Of a stretch of 64,000 nt of DNA, positions 53,972 to 61,535 are shown in pieces (within the stretch, counting starts at the first letter, position 1; the number at the start of each line of letters is the position of its first letter). Source of the stretch: Amycolatopsis thermoflava N1165 (GTDB taxonomy: Bacteria; Actinomycetota; Actinomycetes; Mycobacteriales; Pseudonocardiaceae); NCBI RefSeq assembly GCF_000473265.1, contig NZ_KI421511.1, forward strand, positions 2,703,560 to 2,767,559. The letters are read 5' to 3'. The notes under the pieces are model-generated. The model was given only the letters and a program-made list of their open reading frames with translations. It ran no database searches and was not told where the DNA came from. A program made the translations under genes and the position numbers.

Positions 53972-54528
53972 CACGTGGTTCCTTCGAGCTCGACGACGTC
54001 CAGCGAGTCCAGCAGCGTCAGGAACGCCTGCGCGTACGGGGACTCGCCGGTCTCCTTCGCCACGCGCTCCCAGTCCACCTGTTCCCGCAGGTCGCGGGCG
54101 ATGTGCAGCAGCGGGGCGAAATCGCAGCGGTGCGCGTCGAGGACGAGCAGCTTGTCGACCATGATGTCGGTGCCGTTCAGGACCGGCGCCATGGTCGGGC
54201 CGACGCGCATCACGTCGGAGCGGCTCAGCGTCTCGTCGGTGACGGCGCGGTAGTTGGGCCGGAAGATCAGGTCGACCAGCACGTCGCCGTCCCAGACCTT
54301 GCTGAGCCAGTCCTCCGGCGGGTCCTCCGGCCGCATGCCCTCCGCGACGAGCGCCGCACGCGCGGCGGGCACGTCCTCCTCCTTGAGGAAGACGTCGACG
54401 TCGTGGTCCGACGGCGGACCGCCCCTGGCGTAGACCGCGCAGCCGCCGGACACGGTGAACGGGATCTCCCGAGCCGTCAGCGTGGTGACCACCTTGGTCA
54501 GCGTGCGCAGCAACGACTGCTCGTCCAT
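53971..54528 (-). CDS. nucleotidyltransferase-fold protein
   Basis: A 185-residue protein with a minimal nucleotidyltransferase core: IPFTVSGGCAVYARGG, then PPSDHDVDVFLKEED (Asp-x-Asp metal site) and a third acidic strand in DVLVDLIFRPNY. The C-terminal part (IMVDKLLVLDAHRCDFAPLL then HIARDLREQVDWERV) resembles AbiEii/DUF6036-type antitoxin-linked transferases. First gene of the operon with BON and phosphoesterase genes. Start ATG 54528 gives the conserved MDEQSLLRTL. Substrate unknown. Confidence 0.8.
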   Translation of the reverse strand: MDEQSLLRTLTKVVTTLTAREIPFTVSGGCAVYARGGPPSDHDVDVFLKEEDVPAARAALVAEGMRPEDPPEDWLSKVWDGDVLVDLIFRPNYRAVTDETLSRSDVMRVGPTMAPVLNGTDIMVDKLLVLDAHRCDFAPLLHIARDLREQVDWERVAKETGESPYAQAFLTLLDSLDVVELEGTT

Positions 54529-54570
54529 GACCGGCCGGGTACCCGTGCCCGACCGGGGCAAAACGGCGCG

Positions 54571-54596
54571 GGTTTCGGGCCCCGGCCACCGGGTAT
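54571..54596 (+). promoter_or_regulatory. SigB/SigF-type stress promoter
   Basis: GGTTT (54571-54575), 15 bases, then GGGTAT (54591-54596) matches the general-stress sigma promoter class (SigF of mycobacteria, SigB of Bacillus/Streptomyces). It lies 33 bases before the ATG of the HATPase regulator, which fits a self-regulated stress-sigma partner switch. Confidence 0.6.
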
Positions 54597-54628
54597 GTCC
54601 CGTTCCGTCCGCGACGGTTGGGAGCGCG

Positions 54629-55009
54629 ATGCGCCGCAGTACGGAGCTGAGGCTGCCCAGGACACTGGACGCGGCGCGGCGGGCGCGCCGGTTCACCACC
54701 GAGGTGTGCGCGAAGTGGCGTGTGCCCGGGCTGGCGCCGGACGCGGTCGTGATCGCCACGGAGCTGGTGGAGAACACGCTGCGGCACACCCGCGCGACGC
54801 CCCGGCTCGGCCTGGAGCTGCACCGAGACCAGCTGAAGGGGGACCAGCTGACGGTCAAGGTCACCGACGACGACCCGCGCGAGGCGGTCATCCGGGAAAG
54901 CGGTCACCCGCCGGGCCTCGGGCTGCTGCTGGTCGCGCAGACCTCCGAGCAGTGGGGGTGCGACCGGGAGCCCGCCGGCGGCAAGACGGTGTGGGCGACC
55001 GTGCGGTGA
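54629..55009 (+). CDS. HATPase-domain regulator (anti-sigma-factor-like)
   Basis: A 126-residue protein with a GHKL ATPase fold of the RsbW/SpoIIAB type: LDAARRARRFTTEVCAKW, AVVIATELVENTLRHTRA (N box), VTDDDPREAV and PPGLGLLLVAQTSEQWG (G box). Such proteins bind sigma factors or phosphorylate STAS proteins. A STAS-domain gene lies 317 bases downstream, a plausible partner. GGGAG precedes the ATG and a SigB/SigF-like promoter lies upstream. A 12-bp hairpin follows the stop. Confidence 0.87.
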   Translation: MRRSTELRLPRTLDAARRARRFTTEVCAKWRVPGLAPDAVVIATELVENTLRHTRATPRLGLELHRDQLKGDQLTVKVTDDDPREAVIRESGHPPGLGLLLVAQTSEQWGCDREPAGGKTVWATVR

Positions 55010-55017
55010 GCCGCGGA

Positions 55018-55053
55018 CCGGCGGTGCGGACCACCGCTGTCCCGCACCGCCGG
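55018..55053 (+). terminator. 12-bp hairpin after the HATPase gene
   Basis: CCGGCGGTGCGG (55018-55029) pairs with CCGCACCGCCGG (55042-55053) across a 12-base loop, starting nine bases after the stop codon at 55009. Confidence 0.65.
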
Positions 55054-55326
55054 CGCACCCACCACGAGACGACCCTGGCGGCGGCCGCGAACGGCTCGCC
55101 GTCGTGCCGACGAGCACCGGATACCCACCCGGAACATCGCTAACCGGATGACCCGGGTTGCCAACGCGGCTCGCTGGTCCGTACGGTCGGTGGGGAGCGG
55201 TTGAGTGACCAGCCGTGCCGGGGAAGGACACACCCGGCCCTTGCGCTTTCGAATTTCGACTCTTCGGATTCTTGGACGTGTGTGTGGGCTTCCCCGCTGT
55301 GCTCACCACGACCCGGGGAGACTCCC
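55054..55326. other. intergenic region before the STAS gene
   Basis: No gene is supported. Several GGG/CGGT-rich stretches and an AT-richer segment near 55250-55280 probably hold the STAS promoter, but I could not fix a -35/-10 pair. An open frame from 55201 runs in phase into the STAS gene without a ribosome site. Confidence 0.4.
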
Positions 55327-55701
55327 GTGTACGAAGCTCACGAACTCCGCATCGACCTCACCAACGGCGCCGACGGGATCCGGCTGGCCCGCCTCACCGG
55401 TGAACTCGACCTCGCCGCGGCGCCCGCGCTGCGCGCCTTCCTGACCGGCTGCGTCGACGACGGCCGCACGTTCATCGTCGACCTCGAATCGGTCACCTTC
55501 CTCGGTTCGGCGGGCCTGCAGGCCCTGGTCGACGCCGACGAGGCCGCCGCAGGGCGCTCCGTGCGCTGGGCGCTGGCAGGCAGCCACCGCGTGGTCATCC
55601 GCCCGCTGGAGGTCACCGGCCTGCACGAGCAGTTGCCGCTCTTCCCGAGCGTCACCGTGGCCACGCGCCACCTCACGCAGGGCGCGCCGGTCGCCCACTG
55701 A
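55327..55701 (+). CDS. STAS domain protein (anti-sigma factor antagonist type)
   Basis: A 124-residue STAS protein: LTGELDLAAAPALRAFLTGC, FIVDLESVTFLGSAGLQALV (phosphorylatable Ser in the FLGSAGL motif) and a short C-terminus. RsbV/SpoIIAA-type proteins bind and sequester a HATPase anti-sigma factor when unphosphorylated. The start GTG 55327 has GGGGAGA six bases ahead. It lies downstream of the HATPase gene, which is a candidate partner, and is convergent with the heptose operon with three bases between stops. Confidence 0.87.
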   Translation: MYEAHELRIDLTNGADGIRLARLTGELDLAAAPALRAFLTGCVDDGRTFIVDLESVTFLGSAGLQALVDADEAAAGRSVRWALAGSHRVVIRPLEVTGLHEQLPLFPSVTVATRHLTQGAPVAH

Positions 55702-55704
55702 CCG

Positions 55705-56961
55705 TCACGCCGGGTGCCCGAGCCGCAGGCAGCGCAGCCCGCTCCCCCGCAGCGCCGCGGGATCGAGCACGCCCCGGGTGTCCACCACGGCGTCGCCCTC
55801 GGCGACGGCCGCCAGCTGGCTCCAGTCGAGCCCGCCGAACTCCGGCCACTCGGTCAGCACGACCAGCACTCGCGCGCCCTTGGCGGCCAGGACCGGGTCG
55901 TCCACGCGCTGGACAGGCCCGGCCTGGTCGCCGGTCACGCCAGGGTCGTAGCCGGTCAGCACGGCGCCCGCCGCGGCGAGCCGGCCGGCCACGGCCAGCG
56001 CGGGCGAGTCCCGCAGGTCGTGGGTGCCCGCCTTGAACGTCAGCCCGAACAGGCCGATCCGCACCCCGTCCAGCCGCCCGCCCGCGGCCTCCCGGACCCG
56101 CGCGACGACGTGGTCGTGCTGGCGGTCGTTCGCCTCGATCGCGGCCCGCAGGACGGTCAGGTCCACCCCGGCCGCGGCGCCCGTGGCGACCAGCGCCCTG
56201 GTGTCCTTGGGCAGGCACGACCCGCCCCAGCCGGGGCCGGGGTGCAGGAAGTGCGGCCCGATCCGCTCGTCGAGGCTCATCGCGCGGGTGACGGCGTCGA
56301 TGTCGGCGCCGGTGCGCTCGCACAGCCGGGCCAGCAGGTTCACGTACGACAGCTTCAGGGCCAGGAACGCGTTACTCGCGTACTTGCCCAGTTCGGCGCT
56401 GGCGTGGTCGGTGCGCACCACCGGCGCGCCCAGGTCCGCGTACAGCGCGGCGACCCGCGTCACCGCGGGCTCCTCGCCACCGAGCACGATCCGGTCCGGG
56501 TGGCGGAAGTCGTGCACGGCATGGCCTTCGCGCAGGAACTCCGGGTTGCTCACCACCGGGATCCCGGCGGTCTCCGCGATGCGGGCGCAGGTGCCCACCG
56601 GCACGGTCGACTTGACCACCAGCACGGTGCGCGGGCCCGGGTGCAGCGCCGTGAGCACGGCCTCGACCGCGCCGAGATCGGCCGCCCCGTCGGGGCCCGC
56701 CGGGGTGGGCACGCAGGCGAACACGAACTCCCGGCCGTCCAGCGCGCCGGGGTCCGCAGTGAACCGCAGCCGCCCGGCGGCCAGCTCGTCCCGCACCAGC
56801 GGGGCCAGGTCCGGCTCCCCCAGCGAAACCTCGCCACGGGACAGCTCGTCTACTTTGGACTGATCGACCTCGGCGCACACCACGTCGTGGCCCAGGCCGG
56901 CGAGGCAGGCGGCGGTCGTCAGGCCGACGTAGCCGGCCCCGGCGACCCCGACGGCGGCCAC
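55705..56961 (-). CDS. UDP-glucose/GDP-mannose dehydrogenase family protein
   Basis: A 418-residue NAD-dependent sugar-nucleotide 6-dehydrogenase that makes UDP-glucuronate or similar. N-terminal Rossmann GVAGAGYVGLTTAACLAGLG, VKSTVPVGTCARIAE, NPEFLREGHAVHDFRHPDRI, catalytic Cys in WGGSCLPKDTRALV (about 262) and C-terminal IGLFGLTFKAGTHDLRDSPA are all present. It ends the heptose operon; the gap to the upstream GT9 gene is one base. A uronic acid is thus probably part of the same glycan. Confidence 0.93.
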   Translation of the reverse strand: MAAVGVAGAGYVGLTTAACLAGLGHDVVCAEVDQSKVDELSRGEVSLGEPDLAPLVRDELAAGRLRFTADPGALDGREFVFACVPTPAGPDGAADLGAVEAVLTALHPGPRTVLVVKSTVPVGTCARIAETAGIPVVSNPEFLREGHAVHDFRHPDRIVLGGEEPAVTRVAALYADLGAPVVRTDHASAELGKYASNAFLALKLSYVNLLARLCERTGADIDAVTRAMSLDERIGPHFLHPGPGWGGSCLPKDTRALVATGAAAGVDLTVLRAAIEANDRQHDHVVARVREAAGGRLDGVRIGLFGLTFKAGTHDLRDSPALAVAGRLAAAGAVLTGYDPGVTGDQAGPVQRVDDPVLAAKGARVLVVLTEWPEFGGLDWSQLAAVAEGDAVVDTRGVLDPAALRGSGLRCLRLGHPA

Positions 56962-56962
56962 G

Positions 56963-57907
56963 TCACACCTCCGCCACCGGCCGCAGCACCTTCCGGCCCG
57001 CGGCGACGACCTCGTCGACGGTGATCCGCAGCAGCCCGGCGGCCGGGGTGCCGGCGAACGGGTCGCCCTCCTCCCCCGCCCACAGCACGACGTGCCGGTC
57101 CTCGGTGCCCGGCGGCGGCCCCCACCGCCACGGCGGTGTCGGGCCGAACAGCAGCACCGACGGCGTGCCGTAGGCGGTGGCCAGGTGGCCGACGCCGGTG
57201 TCGCCGCTGATCACCAGCCGCGCCCCGGCCACGAGGGCGGCCAGCTCGGTCAGCCCGGTGCGCCCGGCCAGCACCGCGTCGCCGCTGAGGCCGGCGGCGG
57301 CCGCGAGGTCTCCCGCGAGGTCCCGTTCCGCGGCGCTACCGGTCACCACGACGCGGTGACCAGCGCGGGAGAACTCGCGCGCCACCTCGGCGAAGCGCCG
57401 GGGCGGCCAGCGCCGCGACCCGAACGCCGCGCCGGGGTGCACGACGACCGCGTCCGCCGCCGGGCTCGGCACCTCGGGCCGGGCCAGCCCGAGGTCGTGC
57501 CGGTCGGCCGCGATGTCGTAGAACGCGAGCATCCGGCACCAGCGCAACGCCTCGTGCTGGTCCTCCCGCCAGTCCGGGCCCTCCAGATCCGGGAAGTCCG
57601 GGTGCCGGTGGGTCAGCAGCCGGTCCGGCCCCGTGGCCAGCAGATCCGTCACGCTCTCCGGGCCGCTGCCGTGCAGGTTGACCGCGAAGGCGGGCGGCGC
57701 GCCGGTCCAGCGCAGCGCGCCGAGACCGGTCGTGGGCAGCACCCGGTCGACCGCGCCGGTGAGGGCGGCCAGCTCGTCCAGCGCCGCGGACGCGGCGAGG
57801 GTGATCCGCGCGTCCGGGAACGCGGCCCGCAGGCCGCGCAGCGCCGGGACGGCGACCAGGAGGTCGCCCATCCCGAGCGCCCGCAGCACCAGGACGTCGC
57901 CGGTCAC
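56963..57907 (-). CDS. glycosyltransferase family 9 (heptosyltransferase-like), copy 1
   Basis: A 314-residue GT-B protein of the RfaF/WaaF class, which transfers heptose from ADP-heptose. N-half: VLVLRALGMGDLLVAVPALRG. C-half: VVVHPGAAFGSRRWPPRRFAEVA, VVVTGSAAERDLA, LAGRTGLTELAALVAGARLV and ISGDTGVGHLATAYGTPSVLLFGPT. GTG 57907 overlaps the SDR stop by four bases. The presence of GmhA/HldE/GmhB upstream supports heptose as the donor sugar. Confidence 0.9.
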   Translation of the reverse strand: MTGDVLVLRALGMGDLLVAVPALRGLRAAFPDARITLAASAALDELAALTGAVDRVLPTTGLGALRWTGAPPAFAVNLHGSGPESVTDLLATGPDRLLTHRHPDFPDLEGPDWREDQHEALRWCRMLAFYDIAADRHDLGLARPEVPSPAADAVVVHPGAAFGSRRWPPRRFAEVAREFSRAGHRVVVTGSAAERDLAGDLAAAAGLSGDAVLAGRTGLTELAALVAGARLVISGDTGVGHLATAYGTPSVLLFGPTPPWRWGPPPGTEDRHVVLWAGEEGDPFAGTPAAGLLRITVDEVVAAGRKVLRPVAEV

Positions 57908-58593
57908 GGCCAGGAGCCCTCCTCCGAGTGCGCGACGACCAGTTCGCGCACCTCGCAGCCGGCCGGCTGGGACAACGCGAACAACACGGTCTGCGCCACG
58001 TTCTCCGGGTTGTTCAGTTTCGCGTCCGCGGGCGGCTTGTACTGCTCGTCGCGGGAGTCGAAGAACGCCGTGTGCATGCCGCCCGGCACCAGCATGGTGA
58101 CGCCGATGCGGCCCGCGGTCTCCGCGGCCAGCGCGCGGGTGAAACCGACGACGCCCCACTTCGAGGCGCAGTAGGCGGTGGCGTCGCTGACCGCCTTGAT
58201 GCCGAGGGTGGACGCCACGGTGACGACCTTGCCGCGCGAGCGCTCCAGGTACGGCAGCGCGGCGCGCACCACCGCGGCGGTGCCGAACAGGTTGACCTTG
58301 ACGACGCGCTCCCAGTCCTCTGTGGACACATCCGTCAGCTTGCCGGGGAAGTCGATCCCCGCGGCGGTGAACACCGCGTCCAGCCCGCCGGCTTGCTCGG
58401 CCAGCTCCGCGACGGCCCGCTCGGTCTCGGCCCTGTCGGTGAGGTCGACCGGCACGTAGGGCACGCCGGCGGCCGGGGGTTTGCGGTCGAGCACCAGCGG
58501 GGTCCCGCCGGCGTCCGCGACCGCCTTGACGGTCGCCGCGCCCAGCCCGGACGCGCCCCCGGTGATCAGTACCTTGCCTGGCGATGCAGCCAT
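57904..58593 (-). CDS. short-chain dehydrogenase/reductase
   Basis: A 229-residue classical SDR: TGGASGLGAATVKAV (cofactor), TAAGIDFPGKL (structural), catalytic Ser in VASTLGIKAVSDATAYCASK with Tyr and Lys of the YxxxK motif. It is not the extended-SDR fold of HldD, so it is unlikely to be the ADP-heptose 6-epimerase. It may reduce or oxidise a sugar intermediate. It is ten bases after the HldE gene and coupled to the first GT9 gene. Confidence 0.9.
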   Translation of the reverse strand: MAASPGKVLITGGASGLGAATVKAVADAGGTPLVLDRKPPAAGVPYVPVDLTDRAETERAVAELAEQAGGLDAVFTAAGIDFPGKLTDVSTEDWERVVKVNLFGTAAVVRAALPYLERSRGKVVTVASTLGIKAVSDATAYCASKWGVVGFTRALAAETAGRIGVTMLVPGGMHTAFFDSRDEQYKPPADAKLNNPENVAQTVLFALSQPAGCEVRELVVAHSEEGSWP

Positions 58594-58603
58594 GTCTTCC
58601 CTT

Positions 58604-59965
58604 CTATCCGTTGGACACGGTCTCGATGAGCCGCGTGGTGGAGTAGCCGTCGACGGTCGGCACGAGCACGACCTTGCCGCCGTTCTCGCGGATGACGTCG
58701 GCCTCGGGCAGGTCGGCGCCCTCGTAGTCGCCGCCCTTGACCCAGACGTCGGGCCGCAGCGTGCGCAGCACCTCGACCGGCGAGGACTCCTCGAACACCA
58801 CGACGGCGTCGACGGACTCCAGCGCGCTGAGCACGCGCACCCGGTCGGCGGCGGTCACGACCGGCCGGCCCGGTCCCTTCAGCCTGCGCACCGACTCGTC
58901 GGAGTTGACGCACACGATCAGCGCGTCACCCAGCTCGCGGGCGCGCCGCAGCAGCGTCACGTGACCGGGGTGCAGGATGTCGAAGCACCCGCCGGTGGCG
59001 ACGACCCGGCCCCCGCGGCGCCGGACCCGCTCGGCCAGCTCGACGCCGGTCAGCCCCTCGGGCGGGCGGATCGGCTCGGCGGGCTCGGACAGCGCGGTGG
59101 CCGCGCCCGCGGCGACGAACCGGGCCGCCGACTCGACCGCCGACGCGACGGCGTTGGGCAGCGCGGCGCCCTCGAACAGGGCGGCGGTGACGGCGCTGGC
59201 GAACCGGTCGCCCGCGCCGCAGGTGTCGGGCCGGACGCTCGCCGGGACGCGCGCGGCGTTGGGCACCGGGATGGTCCGCGTGCCGGTGCCGTCGGCGAGG
59301 ACGGCGCCCTTCGAGCCGACGGTCACGGCGACGGCCTCGGCCGCCCACTCCGCCCGCAGCCGCTCGGCCAGCTCCCCGGGCGTGCCGGCAACTCCGGCGA
59401 ACTTGGCGGCCTCGCTGTCGTTGGGCGTGACGAGCGCGGCGCCGGGCACCGGCGGGCCACCCCGCGGGTGCGGGTCCCACACGACCGGCGCCTCGGTCGC
59501 GGCCAGCAGCTCCCGGATCCGCGGGTGGCTCGCCACGCCGCGCCCGTAGTCGGCGACGAGGATCGCGGACGCCCCACGCAGCACCGCCACCGTGCGCTCG
59601 TCCAGCGGCTCGTGCGCGGCGTGCCCGTCGCCGTGGTCCAGCCGCACGACGGACTGCCCGGCCGCGCGGATGCGGGTCTTGCGGACCGTCTCGCCTTCCA
59701 GCGGCAGCGCGCACAGCTCGACCTCGCCGGCCAGCAGCCGGGCCAGCCGCGCCCCGCCCTCGTCCGCGCCGAGCGCCGTGACCAGCACGACGTCCGCCGC
59801 GGACCGGGCGGCAAGGCGGGCGGCGAGCCCGGCGCCGCCGGGACGGTGCCATTCGCGGCCGACGTCGACGACCGGCACCGGCGCCTCCGGGCACAGCCGG
59901 TCGGCATTGCCGTCCACGTCGATGTCGAGCAGCGTGTCGCCGACCACCACCAGCGGGCCGGTCAC
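58604..59965 (-). CDS. hldE: bifunctional heptose-7-phosphate kinase / heptose-1-phosphate adenylyltransferase
   Basis: A 453-residue HldE. N-terminal PfkB-type kinase (about 1-310): VVVGDTLLDIDVDGNADRLC, GGAGLAARLAA and the catalytic GAGDRFASAVTAA. C-terminal cytidylyltransferase-like adenylyltransferase (about 320-453): VVATGGCFDILHPGHVTLLRRA and VNSDESVRRLKGPGRPV. Together they convert D-glycero-manno-heptose-7-P via the 1,7-bisphosphate (dephosphorylated by GmhB) to ADP-heptose. GTG 59965 overlaps the GmhA-like stop by four bases. HldE is typical of Gram-negative LPS makers. Confidence 0.93.
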   Translation of the reverse strand: MTGPLVVVGDTLLDIDVDGNADRLCPEAPVPVVDVGREWHRPGGAGLAARLAARSAADVVLVTALGADEGGARLARLLAGEVELCALPLEGETVRKTRIRAAGQSVVRLDHGDGHAAHEPLDERTVAVLRGASAILVADYGRGVASHPRIRELLAATEAPVVWDPHPRGGPPVPGAALVTPNDSEAAKFAGVAGTPGELAERLRAEWAAEAVAVTVGSKGAVLADGTGTRTIPVPNAARVPASVRPDTCGAGDRFASAVTAALFEGAALPNAVASAVESAARFVAAGAATALSEPAEPIRPPEGLTGVELAERVRRRGGRVVATGGCFDILHPGHVTLLRRARELGDALIVCVNSDESVRRLKGPGRPVVTAADRVRVLSALESVDAVVVFEESSPVEVLRTLRPDVWVKGGDYEGADLPEADVIRENGGKVVLVPTVDGYSTTRLIETVSNG

Positions 59966-60525
59966 GAGGGCACTCCCAGCGCCTCGTCCAGCGCGGCGCA
60001 CAGGCCGTGGATCACCGCGAGGTGCGCCTCCTGCACGGTGCCGGTGCTCGGCGCGTCGATCATCACCGCGTCGTCGCTGACCGAGGACAGCGCGTTCGGG
60101 CCGGGACCGGTCAGCGCCCACGTCGTGATGCCCAGTTCGTGCGCCGTCTTGGCCGCGGCGCACACGTTCTGGCTGCGGCCGCTGGTGGACAGCGCCACCA
60201 GCACGTCGCCGGGACGGCCGTGCGCGCGCACCTGCCGGGCGAACACCTCCTGGTCGCCGTAGTCGTTCACGATCGCGGTGGCCGCCGAGGTGTCGGCGTG
60301 CAGGGCAATCGCCGACAGCGGCTGCCGGTCGTTGACGAACCGGCCGACCAGCTCGCCGGTCAGGTGCTGGGCCTCGGCGGCACTGCCGCCGTTGCCGCAG
60401 GCGAGCAGCCGTCCGCCGGCGCCGAGCACCTCGGCGAGGTGACGACCCCACGCCTCGATCCTCGGCGCCAGCGCGGTCAGGTCCCGCATGGTCGCGGCCA
60501 ACGCCGCGAACCGCTCCTCGATCAC
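59962..60525 (-). CDS. gmhA: SIS-domain phosphoheptose isomerase
   Basis: A 187-residue sedoheptulose-7-phosphate isomerase, first step of heptose synthesis. The SIS fold shows LACGNGGSAAEAQHLTGELVGRF, SAIALHADTSAATAIVNDYG, LVALSTSGRSQNVCAAAKTA and the C-terminal EAHLAVIHGLCAALD. The conserved Glu/His metal residues of GmhA (EAQHLTGE; QEAHLAVIH) are present. GTG start overlaps the GT9 stop (GTGA). The long N-terminal open frame upstream is not coding. Confidence 0.92.
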   Translation of the reverse strand: MIEERFAALAATMRDLTALAPRIEAWGRHLAEVLGAGGRLLACGNGGSAAEAQHLTGELVGRFVNDRQPLSAIALHADTSAATAIVNDYGDQEVFARQVRAHGRPGDVLVALSTSGRSQNVCAAAKTAHELGITTWALTGPGPNALSSVSDDAVMIDAPSTGTVQEAHLAVIHGLCAALDEALGVPS

Positions 60526-61535
60526 GCTGCACCTCCTAGTTTCTCCACGGCCCGCAGGACTTCCTCGGGCGGAACCCGGTCCAGGCACGGGTGGCCGGGC
60601 ACCGGACAGGTCCGGGCCCGGGTGTCGCGGCAGGGCGCGTCCTGATCGCCGAGCAGAACGAGCGGCACGCCGTAGGGCGCCCACCGCGCGGCAGGCACCA
60701 CCGGCGCGAACAGCGACACCACGGGGGTGCCGACGGCCGCGGCGAGGTGCGCGGGCCCGGTGTTCGGGGCGACGGTCACGCGCGCCCCGGCGAGCACGGC
60801 GGCGAGGCCGTGCAGATCGGTCTGCCCCGCCAGGTCCAGGCCGTGGTCACCGGCGACCCGGGCGGTCAGATCGCGTTCGGACGGGCCGCCGGTGACGACG
60901 ACCCGGTACCCGGATTCGGCGAGCAGCCGGACGACCTCCGCGTTGTGCTCGGCGGGGTACTGCCGGGCAGGCACCGAGGCCGCCGGGTGCACCACGACGT
61001 AACCGGGTTCGCCGACCAGGCCGGACACGTCCGGCAGGGGCTCGCGCACGGCCAGCCGCCCGTCGTCGCCGGGCGGCAGCTCGAACCCGGCGGCCCGCGC
61101 CAGCGACAGGGCGCGTTCGGCCTCCGGCGGGTCGCCCTCGACGCGGTGCCGCAGGTCCAGCAGCGACCCCGGGTAGTCCTCGCAGATCGCACCGATCCAC
61201 GGCACCCCGCACTCGCGCAGGACCAGCGCGAGCGGCAGCGGCGACTGGTGGAACGACGTGACGATCAGCGCCGCGTCCGGTTGCGCGGCACGGATGTGAG
61301 CGCGCAACGCGGCCAGGTGGGCGGGGGTCGCCGCAGGGGGCCGCGGGTCGATCCACGGGGCGCACCACTCGACCACCTCGTCGACGCCGGGCAGCAGTTC
61401 GGCGGCCGCGCGCCCGTGCGGCCCGGCCAGGAACGTGACCGTGTCGGCCTCCGCCGCGACCGCGCGCACCAGCGGCCCGGACAGCAGGACGTCGCCCGCG
61501 TTGTCCAAGCGCGCCACCAGAACCCGTGACCTCAC
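60522..61535 (-). CDS. glycosyltransferase family 9 (heptosyltransferase-like), copy 2
   Basis: A 337-residue GT-B protein. N-half VLVARLDNAGDVLLSGPLVR, ALIVTSFHQSPLPLALVL and GAICEDYPGSLLDLRHR; C-half VVVHPAASVPARQYPAEHNA, VVVTGGPSERDLTA, GLAAVLAGARVTVAPNTGPA then HLAAAVGTPVVSLFAPVVPA. It differs clearly from copy 1, so the two may add successive residues. GTG 61535 (GTGA overlap) was used; GTG 61538 is the alternative. Confidence 0.9.
   Translation of the reverse strand: MRSRVLVARLDNAGDVLLSGPLVRAVAAEADTVTFLAGPHGRAAAELLPGVDEVVEWCAPWIDPRPPAATPAHLAALRAHIRAAQPDAALIVTSFHQSPLPLALVLRECGVPWIGAICEDYPGSLLDLRHRVEGDPPEAERALSLARAAGFELPPGDDGRLAVREPLPDVSGLVGEPGYVVVHPAASVPARQYPAEHNAEVVRLLAESGYRVVVTGGPSERDLTARVAGDHGLDLAGQTDLHGLAAVLAGARVTVAPNTGPAHLAAAVGTPVVSLFAPVVPAARWAPYGVPLVLLGDQDAPCRDTRARTCPVPGHPCLDRVPPEEVLRAVEKLGGAA

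Noticed and set aside
57904-58593. The SDR as the ADP-heptose 6-epimerase HldD
   Set aside because: It is a classical short SDR with an SxxxxxxxxxxYxxxK site, not the extended SDR fold of HldD, so the heptose configuration is left open.
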